Assembly: GCA_020353055.1 (NCBI GenBank)
Contig: CP070686.1
Span: 496,895-557,130 of the forward strand
Reading direction: 5' to 3'
Source: Caldifarciminota bacterium
Lineage (GTDB): Bacteria; Hydrothermota; Tepidihabitantia; SM23-42
DNA length: 60,236 bases
The position numbers and the translations under genes were made by a program. The notes beneath the pieces were generated by a model. The model saw only the letters and a list, made by a program, of their open reading frames with translations. It was not told the DNA's origin and ran no database searches. Each line of letters opens with the position of its first letter. Position 1 is the stretch's first letter. Below, piece after piece: positions 42,316 to 50,512 of this stretch.

Positions 42316-44209
42316 TTTCACCTCCTTGTTCTGATTTCAACAAACTGAAAAATTCCTTCAATGTCATCTGTCCCAAATTACCTTCCTTGTGTTTTCTTAC
42401 TGACACATTTTTATCGACAACCTCGCGTTGCCCCAGGACAAGCATGTATGGAACCTTACTGACTTCCACTTCTCTTATCCGGTAATTGATCTTCTCCGAC
42501 TTACTGTTCATTTCGGCGCGGAGCCCTTGTTTTCGGCATTTTTTCAATATCTGTTCAGCGTACCGGTTTTCCTTATCGGTGATTGGCATGACCACAACCT
42601 GCACCGGCGCCAGCCATATAGGAAATGACCCGGCATAATGCTCAATGAGACAACCGATGAATCTTTCGAGAGAGCCATATATTGCGCGATGGATGACTAC
42701 GACCTGCTTATGTTTGCCGTCTTTATCCATGTACTCAATGTTGAAACGGCCAGGTAGATTGAAATCGAACTGAATAGTCGCAGCTTGCCATAGTCTGCCC
42801 AGAGCATCGACGAGTTTTATGTCAATCTTGGGCCCGTAGAATACTGCTTCACCTTCCATGCGCTGGTACTCGAGTCCAACTCTGCCGAGTGCAGCTATTA
42901 ATCCCTTCTCTGCTCTATCCCAGTCTTCGTCAGTGCCCATGTATTTCTTTGTTTCATTCGGGTCACGAACAGACAACTCCACACGAAAATCCTGAAAGCC
43001 GAATCGATGCATGAATTTCTCGGCTAGTTCCAATGATTTCACGAGTTCACCTTCGATTTGGTCAGGCTGGCAGAATATATGGGCATCATCGATGGTGAGC
43101 CCTCGCACCCGCAACAAACCATGAAGCGTTCCTGATAATTCATTGCGATATACGGTACCAAGTTCAGCATATCTCAAGGGTAATTCCCTGTAGCTGCGCA
43201 CTTTGGACTTGTAGATGAGAATATGGCCCGGACAATTCATCGGTTTCAGAACATATTCCTCATTTTCTACCGGTAGGAGGTACATGTTTTCCTTGTAGAA
43301 ATCGTAATGGCCAGACTGATGCCACAGATGACCGCGCGCGATGTGAGGCGTTACATTGATTTGATACCCGGCGTCAAGGTGTTCCTTCATCCAGTAATCT
43401 TCGATGATACGCCTCAGAGTTGCACCTTTTGGATGCCAGTAAACCAGGCCTGCGCCAGCTTCTTCAAATATCGAGAAAAGTTCGAGTTCTACGCCTAATT
43501 TACGATGATCGCGCTTCTTCGCTTCCTCGAGCATCTTAAGGTGATCGTTTAACTCATCTTGTCCAGGAAATGCGATTCCATATATTCGCGATAGCATCGG
43601 TTCATTGACATCTCCCCGCCAGTACGCACCGGCGAGGCTGAGCAATTTAAAGGCGTTGATATAGCCCGTACTCGGAACATGAGGTCCACGACAAAGGTCA
43701 GTAAAATCTCCGTTCCGGTAGACACTTATTTCATCATCTTCGATTTCTTCTATCAGCTGGACCTTATACGATTCGCTTTTCTTCTCGAAGAGCGCAATCG
43801 CGTCTTTTTTCTTCATGGGTGCTCGCTCAAATGGAATGTCCTGTTCGATAAGCTGCTTCATCCTGTTTTCGATTCTCGTGAGGTCATCCGGGGAGAAGGG
43901 TTTCTTGGCGTCGAAATCATAGTAAAAACCCTGGTCTATTGCTGGACCGATCGCCAGTTTGGCGTCAGGGAAGAGTTGAGTAACTGCCATCGCCATTACG
44001 TGTGATGAGGAGTGCCAGTATATTTTCTTGCCATCACTACTCGAGAAATCGATGAGTTCTATCACACAATCTTCCGTGATTTCAGTGCTTAGGTCCTGCA
44101 AGACACCATTTACGCGTGCCGCTATGCATGCTCTGTCCTCTGTCAGGTCAGAAATTCGTCTTCCTTTCTCTATTTCGATGACCTCGTTATTTATCTCGAC
44201 TTTTATCAT
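42311..44209 (-). CDS. thrS: Threonyl-tRNA synthetase
   Basis: A 632-residue ThrRS. The N-terminal TGS domain (about 1-60), the second editing/SAD domain with HSSSHVMAMAV (His zinc-binding-type motif) and the class II core with KPMNCPGHI (zinc Cys), and PVQVVVMPITD at the anticodon-binding domain are all visible. It is the first gene of the long minus-strand translation row. The ATG has no Shine-Dalgarno site but lies six bases after a consensus -10 box. No T-box or leader is possible with so short a 5' end. Confidence 0.97.
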   Translation of the reverse strand: MIKVEINNEVIEIEKGRRISDLTEDRACIAARVNGVLQDLSTEITEDCVIELIDFSSSDGKKIYWHSSSHVMAMAVTQLFPDAKLAIGPAIDQGFYYDFDAKKPFSPDDLTRIENRMKQLIEQDIPFERAPMKKKDAIALFEKKSESYKVQLIEEIEDDEISVYRNGDFTDLCRGPHVPSTGYINAFKLLSLAGAYWRGDVNEPMLSRIYGIAFPGQDELNDHLKMLEEAKKRDHRKLGVELELFSIFEEAGAGLVYWHPKGATLRRIIEDYWMKEHLDAGYQINVTPHIARGHLWHQSGHYDFYKENMYLLPVENEEYVLKPMNCPGHILIYKSKVRSYRELPLRYAELGTVYRNELSGTLHGLLRVRGLTIDDAHIFCQPDQIEGELVKSLELAEKFMHRFGFQDFRVELSVRDPNETKKYMGTDEDWDRAEKGLIAALGRVGLEYQRMEGEAVFYGPKIDIKLVDALGRLWQAATIQFDFNLPGRFNIEYMDKDGKHKQVVVIHRAIYGSLERFIGCLIEHYAGSFPIWLAPVQVVVMPITDKENRYAEQILKKCRKQGLRAEMNSKSEKINYRIREVEVSKVPYMLVLGQREVVDKNVSVRKHKEGNLGQMTLKEFFSLLKSEQGGEN

Positions 44210-44215
44210 ACTGCA

Positions 44216-44243
44216 ATTATAGGTTGATTTTCAATTTTGTCAA
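44216..44243 (-). promoter_or_regulatory. Promoter of thrS (leaderless)
   Basis: On the minus strand: TTGACA (44243-44238), 16-bp spacer, TATAAT (44221-44216), then six bases to ATG at 44209. A near-perfect consensus promoter. Confidence 0.8.
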
Positions 44244-44335
44244 GATAAATGCCCGACTGGGGAAAGGCAAAAAGTCCTATATTTCCAGAATTTATTCGTG
44301 TTCTATGGCGCGACGGACGAATCTTTCCTGCCGTC

Positions 44336-44364
44336 TTGACTTCCTTATTTATATCAATTATAAT
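44336..44364 (+). promoter_or_regulatory. Promoter of the EamA-like gene (leaderless)
   Basis: TTGACT (44336-44341), 17-bp spacer, TATAAT (44359-44364), then five bases to the GTG at 44370. Confidence 0.75.
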
Positions 44365-44369
44365 CCTCG

Positions 44370-44771
44370 GTGGATTATGTAAAATATGCATTTGTCGCCC
44401 TGGTCGGCTGGGGTCTTTGGGCGATCGGCAGCAAATTATTGACCCGCTTTTTCAATACATTAAGCACCACTTTCTGGATTTCTTTCTGGTCCATAGTATT
44501 CCTGACTTTCTTCTTGCTATTCCGTAAGAATTTGATGTTCAACAAGTATGTGTTATATTCTATCCCGGTAGGGATTATCTCGCTGGTTGCGATGATCTCT
44601 TTTTACAAGGCGTTGAAATTAGGACCATCTTCGGTGGTCTTGCCTTTGACCAATCTTTATGTTATCCTGCCTGTGCTCTTTGGCTTCATTGTGCTGAAAG
44701 AGTCGGTGACAGTTGTGAGGGTAATCGGCATAGTTTTTGCGGTCCTGGCGGCCGTCCTGCTCACTCTATGA
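44370..44771 (+). CDS. Half-size EamA/DMT-family membrane protein
   Basis: A 133-residue protein with four to five transmembrane helices. It equals a single EamA repeat, ending with FGFIVLKESVTVVRVIGIVF, the family signature (the E-x4-x(R) helix pair). Most DMT transporters have two such repeats (~300 residues); single-repeat members work as dimers. The start is GTG, five bases after the -10 box, without a Shine-Dalgarno site. Its stop overlaps the next gene by 4 nt. Substrate unknown. Confidence 0.8.
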   Translation: MDYVKYAFVALVGWGLWAIGSKLLTRFFNTLSTTFWISFWSIVFLTFFLLFRKNLMFNKYVLYSIPVGIISLVAMISFYKALKLGPSSVVLPLTNLYVILPVLFGFIVLKESVTVVRVIGIVFAVLAAVLLTL

Positions 44772-45919
44772 GAGTAATAATATACGAAGACAATCAAGAG
44801 AAATTCTATCCCCTGACGAATCTCTTTCCTCAATTCGGTTTACGGCTTGGCGCCAAGGTGATCGCCGAACACACGGCGTCTTTCTTCAAGCGCAATAAGA
44901 TGGCCTTTGCCGCCCGCGCCCAATTTGGTCTGGAATCGGTAAGACCGGCACAGCCGTCGTTGTATCTTTCTGGTCGGCTCCTTCTGAATGAGAATTTTAG
45001 GTTACCTGCGGTAGATACGGAGTTAAAAATCGAGTCCGAAACCGTGGGTTTTTTCAAAAAAACACCACCGTATCCCAATACCCTCGATGAAATCAAAGAG
45101 GTGATTACCGGAATGAAGGAGTCAAAGCAGGTCAATGGTATGGTTGTGAGGAATATCTGGGACCTTATTACCCACAACACAACGATGTTGATAAAACACT
45201 ATTCATTGGAGCGCAGAAAAGGTAGTACAATCAGGAATGCGTATGTCAAGGGAAAGAACATCCATGTGGCGAAGGGTGCCAAAGTTCATAAATTGACTTT
45301 TTTAGATGCGACCGACGGTCCGATCTTTATTGACCGGGATGCCGAGGTGCGCCCTTTCTCAACCGTTATTGGACCATCCTACATTGGCACTGGAGCGATA
45401 ATCGATCAGGCAAAGGTTGTGAGGTCAAGCATTGGACCTTATTGTCGCATCGGTGGAGAAGTTGAGGATTCTATATTCCAGGGGTACTCAAACAAGCATC
45501 ACGAAGGGTTTATCGGGCACTCGTTCATCGGTGAGTGGGTGAATCTGGGTGCTCTTACTACTAATTCCGATCTTAAGAATAATTACGGCACTATCCGGGT
45601 GCATATCTGCGGTAAGGATCATGATACGGGTGCGATTAAACTCGGATGTTTTATAGGTGACCACAGCAAACTCGGTATCGGGACCCTGATCCCGACGGGC
45701 GCGGTGATCGGCAGTTTTGTAAATTTCGCGGGCGGAGGCATGATGCCGCGATTCGTGCGTGATTTTCAATGGATTGTTGGTAGAGAAGAGGAAGACTACG
45801 ATCTTGAAAAAGCGATAAGGACTGCGCAGATTGTTATGAAGCGTAGAAACGTAAATATGTCACGTCAATATAAAGAAACAATCCGTTTCCTTCATGGCAA
45901 GATTTGTCGTAGCAATTGA
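44768..45919 (+). CDS. GlmU-like sugar nucleotidyltransferase/acetyltransferase (alternative bacterial GlmU)
   Basis: A 383-residue protein resembling the alternative GlmU family common in Bacteroidetes-like bacteria. The N-terminal part (MRVIIYEDNQEKFYPLTNLFP, about 1-150) is a divergent nucleotidyltransferase-type domain. The C-terminal part (about 165-345) is a left-handed beta-helix with hexapeptide repeats (AKVVRSSIGPYCRIGGEVEDS) and the acetyltransferase loop NLGALTTNSDLKNNYG. It is predicted to make UDP-N-acetylglucosamine for peptidoglycan and LPS. It overlaps cmk by 26 nt. Confidence 0.82.
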   Translation: MRVIIYEDNQEKFYPLTNLFPQFGLRLGAKVIAEHTASFFKRNKMAFAARAQFGLESVRPAQPSLYLSGRLLLNENFRLPAVDTELKIESETVGFFKKTPPYPNTLDEIKEVITGMKESKQVNGMVVRNIWDLITHNTTMLIKHYSLERRKGSTIRNAYVKGKNIHVAKGAKVHKLTFLDATDGPIFIDRDAEVRPFSTVIGPSYIGTGAIIDQAKVVRSSIGPYCRIGGEVEDSIFQGYSNKHHEGFIGHSFIGEWVNLGALTTNSDLKNNYGTIRVHICGKDHDTGAIKLGCFIGDHSKLGIGTLIPTGAVIGSFVNFAGGGMMPRFVRDFQWIVGREEEDYDLEKAIRTAQIVMKRRNVNMSRQYKETIRFLHGKICRSN

Positions 45920-46595
45920 CGGCGGAGCGGGTTCGGGCAAGAGCACCACGGCAAAAGGTGTTGCCAAACGGCTGAACTTTTTCTACATTGACACCGGCGC
46001 GATGTACCGTGCTTTCACCCTGAAATATCTACGCAATGATTTCGCGAAAGGCAAAAGAATTGACCATGAGTTGATCAGGAAGTTATTGGCCGAAACAACC
46101 GTTGACCTACGCAGAGAAAACAGCGATGTGAAAGTGTACCTTGACAGTGAAGATGTTTCTCTGGCAATCAGGACACCAGAGGTGAGTGATTTCGTTTCGC
46201 AGATCTCGGCAATATCCGAGGTACGCGAATGGATGGTGGCCCGGCAGAGAGAGGTTGCTGAAGGCAAGAATGTTGTCTGTGAGGGCCGTGATATCGGTAC
46301 GGTTGTATTCCCGGACGCCCAGGTCAAGATTTTCATGGAGGCGGATGTGAAGGTGAGGGCAGCTCGCAGGCTGAAGGAATTGGGTGAAAAAGAAATAGAT
46401 GCTGCTGAGCAGGATGTTATGGAAAACATCAAGTTCCGTGATAGATTTGATTCGGAGAGGGAGCATTCGCCGTTGAGAAAAGCAGAGAATTCGATAGTCG
46501 TCGATACGACGAATCTAACCATCGAAGAAGAGATAGAGAAAGTAAAGGCGATCGTTGTAGAGCGCTTGGCTATCTCAGGAACGGAGAAACCGTAG
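45894..46595 (+). CDS. cmk: Cytidylate kinase
   Basis: A 233-residue CMP/dCMP kinase. The P-loop GGAGSGKST lies at residues 10-18, followed by YIDTGAMYRAF, the CEGRDIGTVVFPDA substrate motif and ADVKVRAARR. The length is normal. It is the last of the EamA-glmU-cmk row and overlaps the previous gene by 26 nt. The 112-bp space to the convergent miaA holds nothing recognisable. Confidence 0.95.
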   Translation: MARFVVAIDGGAGSGKSTTAKGVAKRLNFFYIDTGAMYRAFTLKYLRNDFAKGKRIDHELIRKLLAETTVDLRRENSDVKVYLDSEDVSLAIRTPEVSDFVSQISAISEVREWMVARQREVAEGKNVVCEGRDIGTVVFPDAQVKIFMEADVKVRAARRLKELGEKEIDAAEQDVMENIKFRDRFDSEREHSPLRKAENSIVVDTTNLTIEEEIEKVKAIVVERLAISGTEKP

Positions 46596-46707
46596 ATTAT
46601 CGGTCAGTATTTTTCGCAGCCAAGGGTTAAGACGGAGTACTTGAGCTGAATCCCCCTTTACCCAAATGTTCCGTCGAGAAATCAGATTAAGTGGTCAGGA
46701 AGGTTGG

Positions 46708-47625
46708 TCAGATTACTTTTGCTTTCTGAAGATCTTTCAGAATGGAGTCAAGCACATGCCGATCGTCTGAATCGTACCATAACAACTCCGCTATTTTATT
46801 GAACCATGTGAGTTGGCGTTTGGCGTAGTTACGTGTTCGGCGTTTCGCTCTATCTACGGCTGTCTCGAGACTCATACTGCCTTGCAGGTAGCCGACGATT
46901 TCTTTGTAGCCAATTGTGCGCATGGCGCTCGACTGCGCTTTGAATCCTCGTTTCAGGAGTGATTCGGTTTCCCCGATCAAGCCCGCTTCTAGCATTTTGT
47001 CGAAACGTTGATTGATTCGCGAGTAGAGGTCCTCCCGTGGCAGGCGCATGCCGATATAATGAGGTTGAAGAGCCGGATGTCGGATTCTTTTACCCATCAT
47101 TTTGGTCAGTGGCTTACCTGCTATCTCGTAGACCTCGATGCCCCTAAGGATTCGTTGCTTGTCTTGGGGACTGATCCTCTCTGCCCAGTCGGGATCGATA
47201 CGCTGCAATTTGTTATACATGTACTCAATACCTTGTTGCTCGAGCATTGCACGCAACCTGTCTTTGGTTTCTGAATTCGACTGCGGAAGTACATCAAGAG
47301 GGTGAAACAGCGCTCTTATGTATAATCCTGTTCCGCCGCAGACGATAGGTGTTTTGCTTCTTTTGCGTATTTCTTTGATCTTTTCTTCTGCGTCACGCGC
47401 AAACTGACCGCATGAGTAATTATCATCAGGCTCGATGAAATCGATCAGATGGAAACTCAGCTTCCTTCTTTGCTCCTCGGTTGGTTTGGCAGTACCGATA
47501 TCCAGATATTTGTAGATCTGTCTCGAATCTGCCGAAATGATCTCACCCGAAAGGCGGGTGGCGATCTTCATGGCGATTTCTGTCTTGCCGACAGCAGTCG
47601 GTCCTGCGATGGTCAGGATATGCAT
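46708..47625 (-). CDS. miaA: tRNA dimethylallyltransferase
   Basis: A 305-residue MiaA, which adds a dimethylallyl group to A37 of tRNAs reading UNN codons. The P-loop GPTAVGKT (8-15), SADSRQIYKYLDIGTAKPT, CGGTGLYIRAL and the C-terminal KRRTRNYAKRQLTWF are all present. It probably has its own transcription start, but no clear promoter is seen; the 76-bp upstream space holds a nested palindrome. Confidence 0.96.
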   Translation of the reverse strand: MHILTIAGPTAVGKTEIAMKIATRLSGEIISADSRQIYKYLDIGTAKPTEEQRRKLSFHLIDFIEPDDNYSCGQFARDAEEKIKEIRKRSKTPIVCGGTGLYIRALFHPLDVLPQSNSETKDRLRAMLEQQGIEYMYNKLQRIDPDWAERISPQDKQRILRGIEVYEIAGKPLTKMMGKRIRHPALQPHYIGMRLPREDLYSRINQRFDKMLEAGLIGETESLLKRGFKAQSSAMRTIGYKEIVGYLQGSMSLETAVDRAKRRTRNYAKRQLTWFNKIAELLWYDSDDRHVLDSILKDLQKAKVI

Positions 47626-47639
47626 GGTACTGAATATCG

Positions 47640-47695
47640 TATTCGTTTATCGTAGGTCTCACAAAAAACGGGCCTACGCATCTTGAGTACGAATA
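47640..47695. repeat. Nested inverted repeat between pilD-like gene and miaA
   Basis: TATTCGT (47640-47646) pairs with ACGAATA (47689-47695), and inside it CGTAGG (47651-47656) pairs with CCTACG (47673-47678). It lies between the stop of the prepilin peptidase gene and the miaA start. It may serve as a terminator or protein-binding site. Confidence 0.45.
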
Positions 47696-47701
47696 ACGAG
47701 A

Positions 47702-48472
47702 TCACAGGTAAATGCCGAGGAGAGCAAAGAGTTTGTATACATATGGTTCGAAAATGACTACTGCCATACCGCCCAGACTCAGAAAAGGTCCAAAAGGTAT
47801 TGGACTTTCCCGATTCTGAGCGGTCGAAATGATGTACAAAACGCCCAGTACTGCACCAACAAGGGCGCCGATGAATATTGCAGGTAAGATAAAAGGGAAA
47901 CCAACGAAAGCGCCGATCATCGCGGTCAGATAAACATCACCTAAACCCATTACCTCTTTTTTGTATACTTTTCCGCCGATGACTCTGATGAAATAGATCA
48001 TTCCACCGCCAAACAGCATTCCGAACAAACCGACAATGAAATTACCGTTGATGGCTTGGAATATGATCCCGAGGAAGATACCCGGAATAGAAATCAGATC
48101 GGGGATTACCTGGAAAGAGAAGTCAATGAAAGCAATTACGATCAGACCGCTAAAGAAAAACGCAATAAAAAAGAAGTTATAACCAAGGCCGTAGCGGCTC
48201 AATGCGTACACGAAGAGTAATCCGGTAACGGCCTCGACTATGGGGTAGCGCAGCGAAATTCGGCTCTGGCAATTGGAGCACCTTCCCTTCAATATGGCAA
48301 AACTGATAATAGGGATGTTCTCGTACCACCGTATCGGCTTCTTGCATTTAGGACAGAAGGAGTGGGGGGCGACGATTGATATTTGCCTTGGCAGGCGGTA
48401 GATCAACACATTCAGGAAACTGCCAATCGCCGATCCGAAAACAAAGGCGAAGAGGTAGTAGACTAAGTGCAA
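47702..48472 (-). CDS. Type IV prepilin peptidase (A24 family)
   Basis: A 256-residue inner-membrane aspartic protease that cleaves and methylates type IV pilins or pseudopilins. The N-terminal methylase-like part has GSFLNVLIYRLP and the CxxC...CxxC zinc cluster (Cys40, Cys43, Cys65, Cys68). The protease part has the two catalytic aspartates in AFIDFSFQVIPD and GLGDVYL. About eight helices. Its substrate pilins are not in the window. It starts 2 nt after the HepT-like gene stop. Confidence 0.93.
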   Translation of the reverse strand: MHLVYYLFAFVFGSAIGSFLNVLIYRLPRQISIVAPHSFCPKCKKPIRWYENIPIISFAILKGRCSNCQSRISLRYPIVEAVTGLLFVYALSRYGLGYNFFFIAFFFSGLIVIAFIDFSFQVIPDLISIPGIFLGIIFQAINGNFIVGLFGMLFGGGMIYFIRVIGGKVYKKEVMGLGDVYLTAMIGAFVGFPFILPAIFIGALVGAVLGVLYIISTAQNRESPIPFGPFLSLGGMAVVIFEPYVYKLFALLGIYL

Positions 48473-48474
48473 TT

Positions 48475-48894
48475 CTACGCGCCGTCCTTCTTTGCCGCAA
48501 AATACTCAGAGTAAAAACTCAGACACTGGCTGAAATTACCCATGCAATCGGAAATGATCTCGACGAGTTCAGCCTTTGTGAAGTTCGTTATTCTGGGTAT
48601 CGTCATTGCTGCTTTTTTCATCCCAGGGACAACGGAGGGCGATATTAATTTATGTTCCGCAAGACTAATGAAAACATCGGCAGAGTTCAAAGGCGGGCGG
48701 AAGTCATTCTCAATGATGATATCGTTGCCGATGGTGATCATCGATCTCGTTAAACTCTGGAATAAGTAAATCCCTCGGTCAAAAGGAGAACCGTCGGAAG
48801 GATCGAGTACATTCTGGTCACTTACGATCGACTTAACCTCAGCGATATTCCTTTTTATATTCTCTTTGAGGTTTTGAAAGTCTTGTGGGTCCAC
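48475..48894 (-). CDS. HepT/DUF86-like helical protein, toxin motif missing
   Basis: A 139-residue alpha-helical protein. The segment YLFQSLTRSMITIGNDIIIE followed by FRPPLNSADVFISLAEHKLI is like the DUF86/HepT core. The RNase motif of HepT (RxxxxxH, as in FRNxLVH) is absent: the region reads IPRITNFTKAE with no His. No MNT-type nucleotidyltransferase antitoxin lies next to it. It is the leaderless first gene before the prepilin peptidase. It is probably not an active toxin; a different binding role is possible. Confidence 0.55.
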   Translation of the reverse strand: MDPQDFQNLKENIKRNIAEVKSIVSDQNVLDPSDGSPFDRGIYLFQSLTRSMITIGNDIIIENDFRPPLNSADVFISLAEHKLISPSVVPGMKKAAMTIPRITNFTKAELVEIISDCMGNFSQCLSFYSEYFAAKKDGA

Positions 48895-48899
48895 CAGAA

Positions 48900-48927
48900 A
48901 TTATATGTAGTAATACTTCAAAGTCAA
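48900..48927 (-). promoter_or_regulatory. Promoter of the HepT-like/prepilin peptidase unit
   Basis: On the minus strand: TTGACT (48927-48922), 16-bp spacer, TATAAT (48905-48900), then five bases to the GTG at 48894. Confidence 0.78.
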
Positions 48928-48968
48928 TAGTACATCGGCGCAACGGCAATTTATGATCATAAAAAAGA

Positions 48969-48992
48969 AGAAGGGGGATTACTCCCCCTTCT
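48969..48992 (-). terminator. Intrinsic terminator after the lysine-rich gene
   Basis: A 10-bp stem (AGAAGGGGGA and its complement) with a 4-nt loop, followed on the minus strand by CTTCTTTTTT. A classical Rho-independent terminator, 9 nt after the stop of the 37-residue ORF. Confidence 0.85.
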
Positions 48993-49001
48993 CGTACGCA
49001 A

Positions 49002-49115
49002 CTATCTCTTCTTCCTTTTCTTTGCTTTCTTCTTTGTTGTCTTCTTCTTCTTAGTTACCTTCTTCTTTTTCTTAGTAACCTTTTTCTTCTTCTTAGCTTT
49101 CTTTTTTGCAGGCAT
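49002..49115 (-). CDS. 37-residue lysine-rich basic protein (histone H1-tail-like)
   Basis: A 37-residue ORF starting MPAKKKAKKKKKVTKKKKK and continuing with more Lys runs, broken by VT and TT, to KKRKKR. More than two thirds of the residues are Lys or Arg. It is a real gene by signals: a near-perfect promoter (TTGACA-16-TATAAT), a full AAGGAGG six bases before the ATG and a strong terminator. It resembles the tails of bacterial histone H1-like (Hc1, AlgP) proteins and may bind DNA, RNA or ribosomes. No family is assigned. Confidence 0.8.
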   Translation of the reverse strand: MPAKKKAKKKKKVTKKKKKVTKKKKTTKKKAKKRKKR

Positions 49116-49134
49116 TCTTACCTCCTTTTGTGCG

Positions 49135-49162
49135 ATTATAATCATTATTTAATTTTTGTCAA
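49135..49162 (-). promoter_or_regulatory. Promoter of the lysine-rich gene
   Basis: On the minus strand: TTGACA (49162-49157), 16-bp spacer, TATAAT (49140-49135). The start is at 49115, with a ~13-nt leader holding AAGGAGG. Among the strongest promoters in the window by consensus. Confidence 0.8.
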
Positions 49163-49207
49163 GACCTAAGTTGATGTGTAGCATCGATATTTGCGCCAGG
49201 TTGACTA

Positions 49208-49235
49208 TTGACTTGACTTCGGAATTGATTATTCT
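49208..49235 (+). promoter_or_regulatory. Promoter of nfeD (leaderless)
   Basis: TTGACT (49208-49213), 16-bp spacer, TATTCT (49230-49235), then five bases to the ATG at 49241. Overlapping TTGACT copies at 49201 and 49213 make the exact -35 box less certain. Confidence 0.6.
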
Positions 49236-49240
49236 CTTTT

Positions 49241-50497
49241 ATGTTTATTTTACTTCTACTGTTGTTTAACGTAAATGATGTTCTCGTTGCCGATTTGGAT
49301 GGTGTAATAAGTCCTGCAAGTAGTTCCTATCTGTTAAGAGTGGTCGATGTGGCCGAAAGAGAGCAGGCCGCCTGTCTTGTTTTTAAGATTGATACACCGG
49401 GCGGACTTGATGTTTCAATGCGCGAGATCACTAAGAGGATTCTCAATGCAGATGTCCCGGTCGTTGTGTATGTGGCCCCCAAGGGTGCGCGTGCTGCTTC
49501 GGCGGGGGTTTTCATATTGTATGCGAGTCATGTTGCCGCGATGGCTCCAGGTACGAATGTCGGCGCTGCACATCCGGTTAGTATGGGCGGTGAGAAGATG
49601 GACAGCGTGATGACCGAGAAAGTGACCAATGATGCAGTTGCATATTTGAAAGCGTTGGCTAAAGAGAGAGGCAGAAACGAGGAGTGGGCTGAGCAGTCGG
49701 TAAGGGAGAGCGCTTCTGTAGATGCTGAGACCGCATTGGAATTGGGCGTGACGGATTTGATCGCAGGGAACGAGGTCGAACTCATCGATCAACTGGACGG
49801 CAGGAAGGTCATGGTCGGTGATGAGGAAATCGTTCTCGAGACAGCGGGACGGCCGGTGCGCGAAGTAAGAATGAGCCTGCGGGAACGTCTGCTGCTACTC
49901 CTTACTAACCCGAACATAGCGTATATACTCTTGCTGTTGGGAATATACGGATTGTTCTTCGAGTTGCAGAACCCGGGGATGATCTTCCCGGGAGTGGTCG
50001 GTGGCATATGCATAATATTGGGATTCTATTCCCTGCACGTTTTGCCAGTGAATTATGCAGGCCTTGCGTTGATAATTCTTTCCGCGGTTCTTTTCGTCAT
50101 GGAGATATATATAACTTCACAGGGACTGCTAACGATAGGCGGTATTGTTGCTTTGATATTTGGTTCATTGATTCTGTTCGAAAGTGATGTTCCTTATTTA
50201 CGTGTTTCATGGGAGGTTATTATGTGGGCTGTTGTGATTGTTGCTGGTTTTGTCATTTTCATATTGACTCTTGGTGTAAGAGCACAATTCAGAAGACGCG
50301 CTACGGGCAGTGACGGTATGGTCGGTGAGACAGGAAGCGCCAAGACCGATGTAGATACAAGCGGGGGTACCGTCTATGTTCATGGAGAGTTCTGGAATGC
50401 AACCAGTGACAAATTGATAAAAACTGGTCAGATGGTGCGCGTTATTGGCGTAAAGGGTATGACCCTGAATGTGGAAGTCATAGATTCGGTTAAGTAA
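49241..50497 (+). CDS. NfeD-family membrane serine protease
   Basis: A 418-residue long-form NfeD (1b). After a very short N-terminal hydrophobic signal (MFILLLLLFNV), a ClpP-like protease domain (about 15-215) has the catalytic Ser-Lys pair in RAASAGVFI (Ser87) and MTEKVTN (Lys127), spaced as in the archaeal PH1510 protease. Four to five transmembrane helices follow (about 225-350), then an OB-fold NfeD domain (about 355-418). Such proteins usually act with a stomatin/SPFH partner; none is seen here. It leads the plus-strand row to DedA. Confidence 0.9.
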   Translation: MFILLLLLFNVNDVLVADLDGVISPASSSYLLRVVDVAEREQAACLVFKIDTPGGLDVSMREITKRILNADVPVVVYVAPKGARAASAGVFILYASHVAAMAPGTNVGAAHPVSMGGEKMDSVMTEKVTNDAVAYLKALAKERGRNEEWAEQSVRESASVDAETALELGVTDLIAGNEVELIDQLDGRKVMVGDEEIVLETAGRPVREVRMSLRERLLLLLTNPNIAYILLLLGIYGLFFELQNPGMIFPGVVGGICIILGFYSLHVLPVNYAGLALIILSAVLFVMEIYITSQGLLTIGGIVALIFGSLILFESDVPYLRVSWEVIMWAVVIVAGFVIFILTLGVRAQFRRRATGSDGMVGETGSAKTDVDTSGGTVYVHGEFWNATSDKLIKTGQMVRVIGVKGMTLNVEVIDSVK

Positions 50498-50512
50498 CAA
50501 CACATCATTTCG

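Noticed and set aside
44210-44369. T-box or other leader riboswitch before thrS
   Set aside because: The thrS promoter ends six bases before the ATG, leaving no room for a leader, and no T-box sequence is seen in the spacer.
45983-46522. 179-residue frame antisense to cmk
   Set aside because: Ser/Leu-rich shadow of the cmk gene, no ribosome-binding site, no family resemblance.
48475-48894. Active HepT toxin of a toxin-antitoxin pair
   Set aside because: The catalytic R-x(4-6)-H motif is missing and no nucleotidyltransferase antitoxin gene adjoins.
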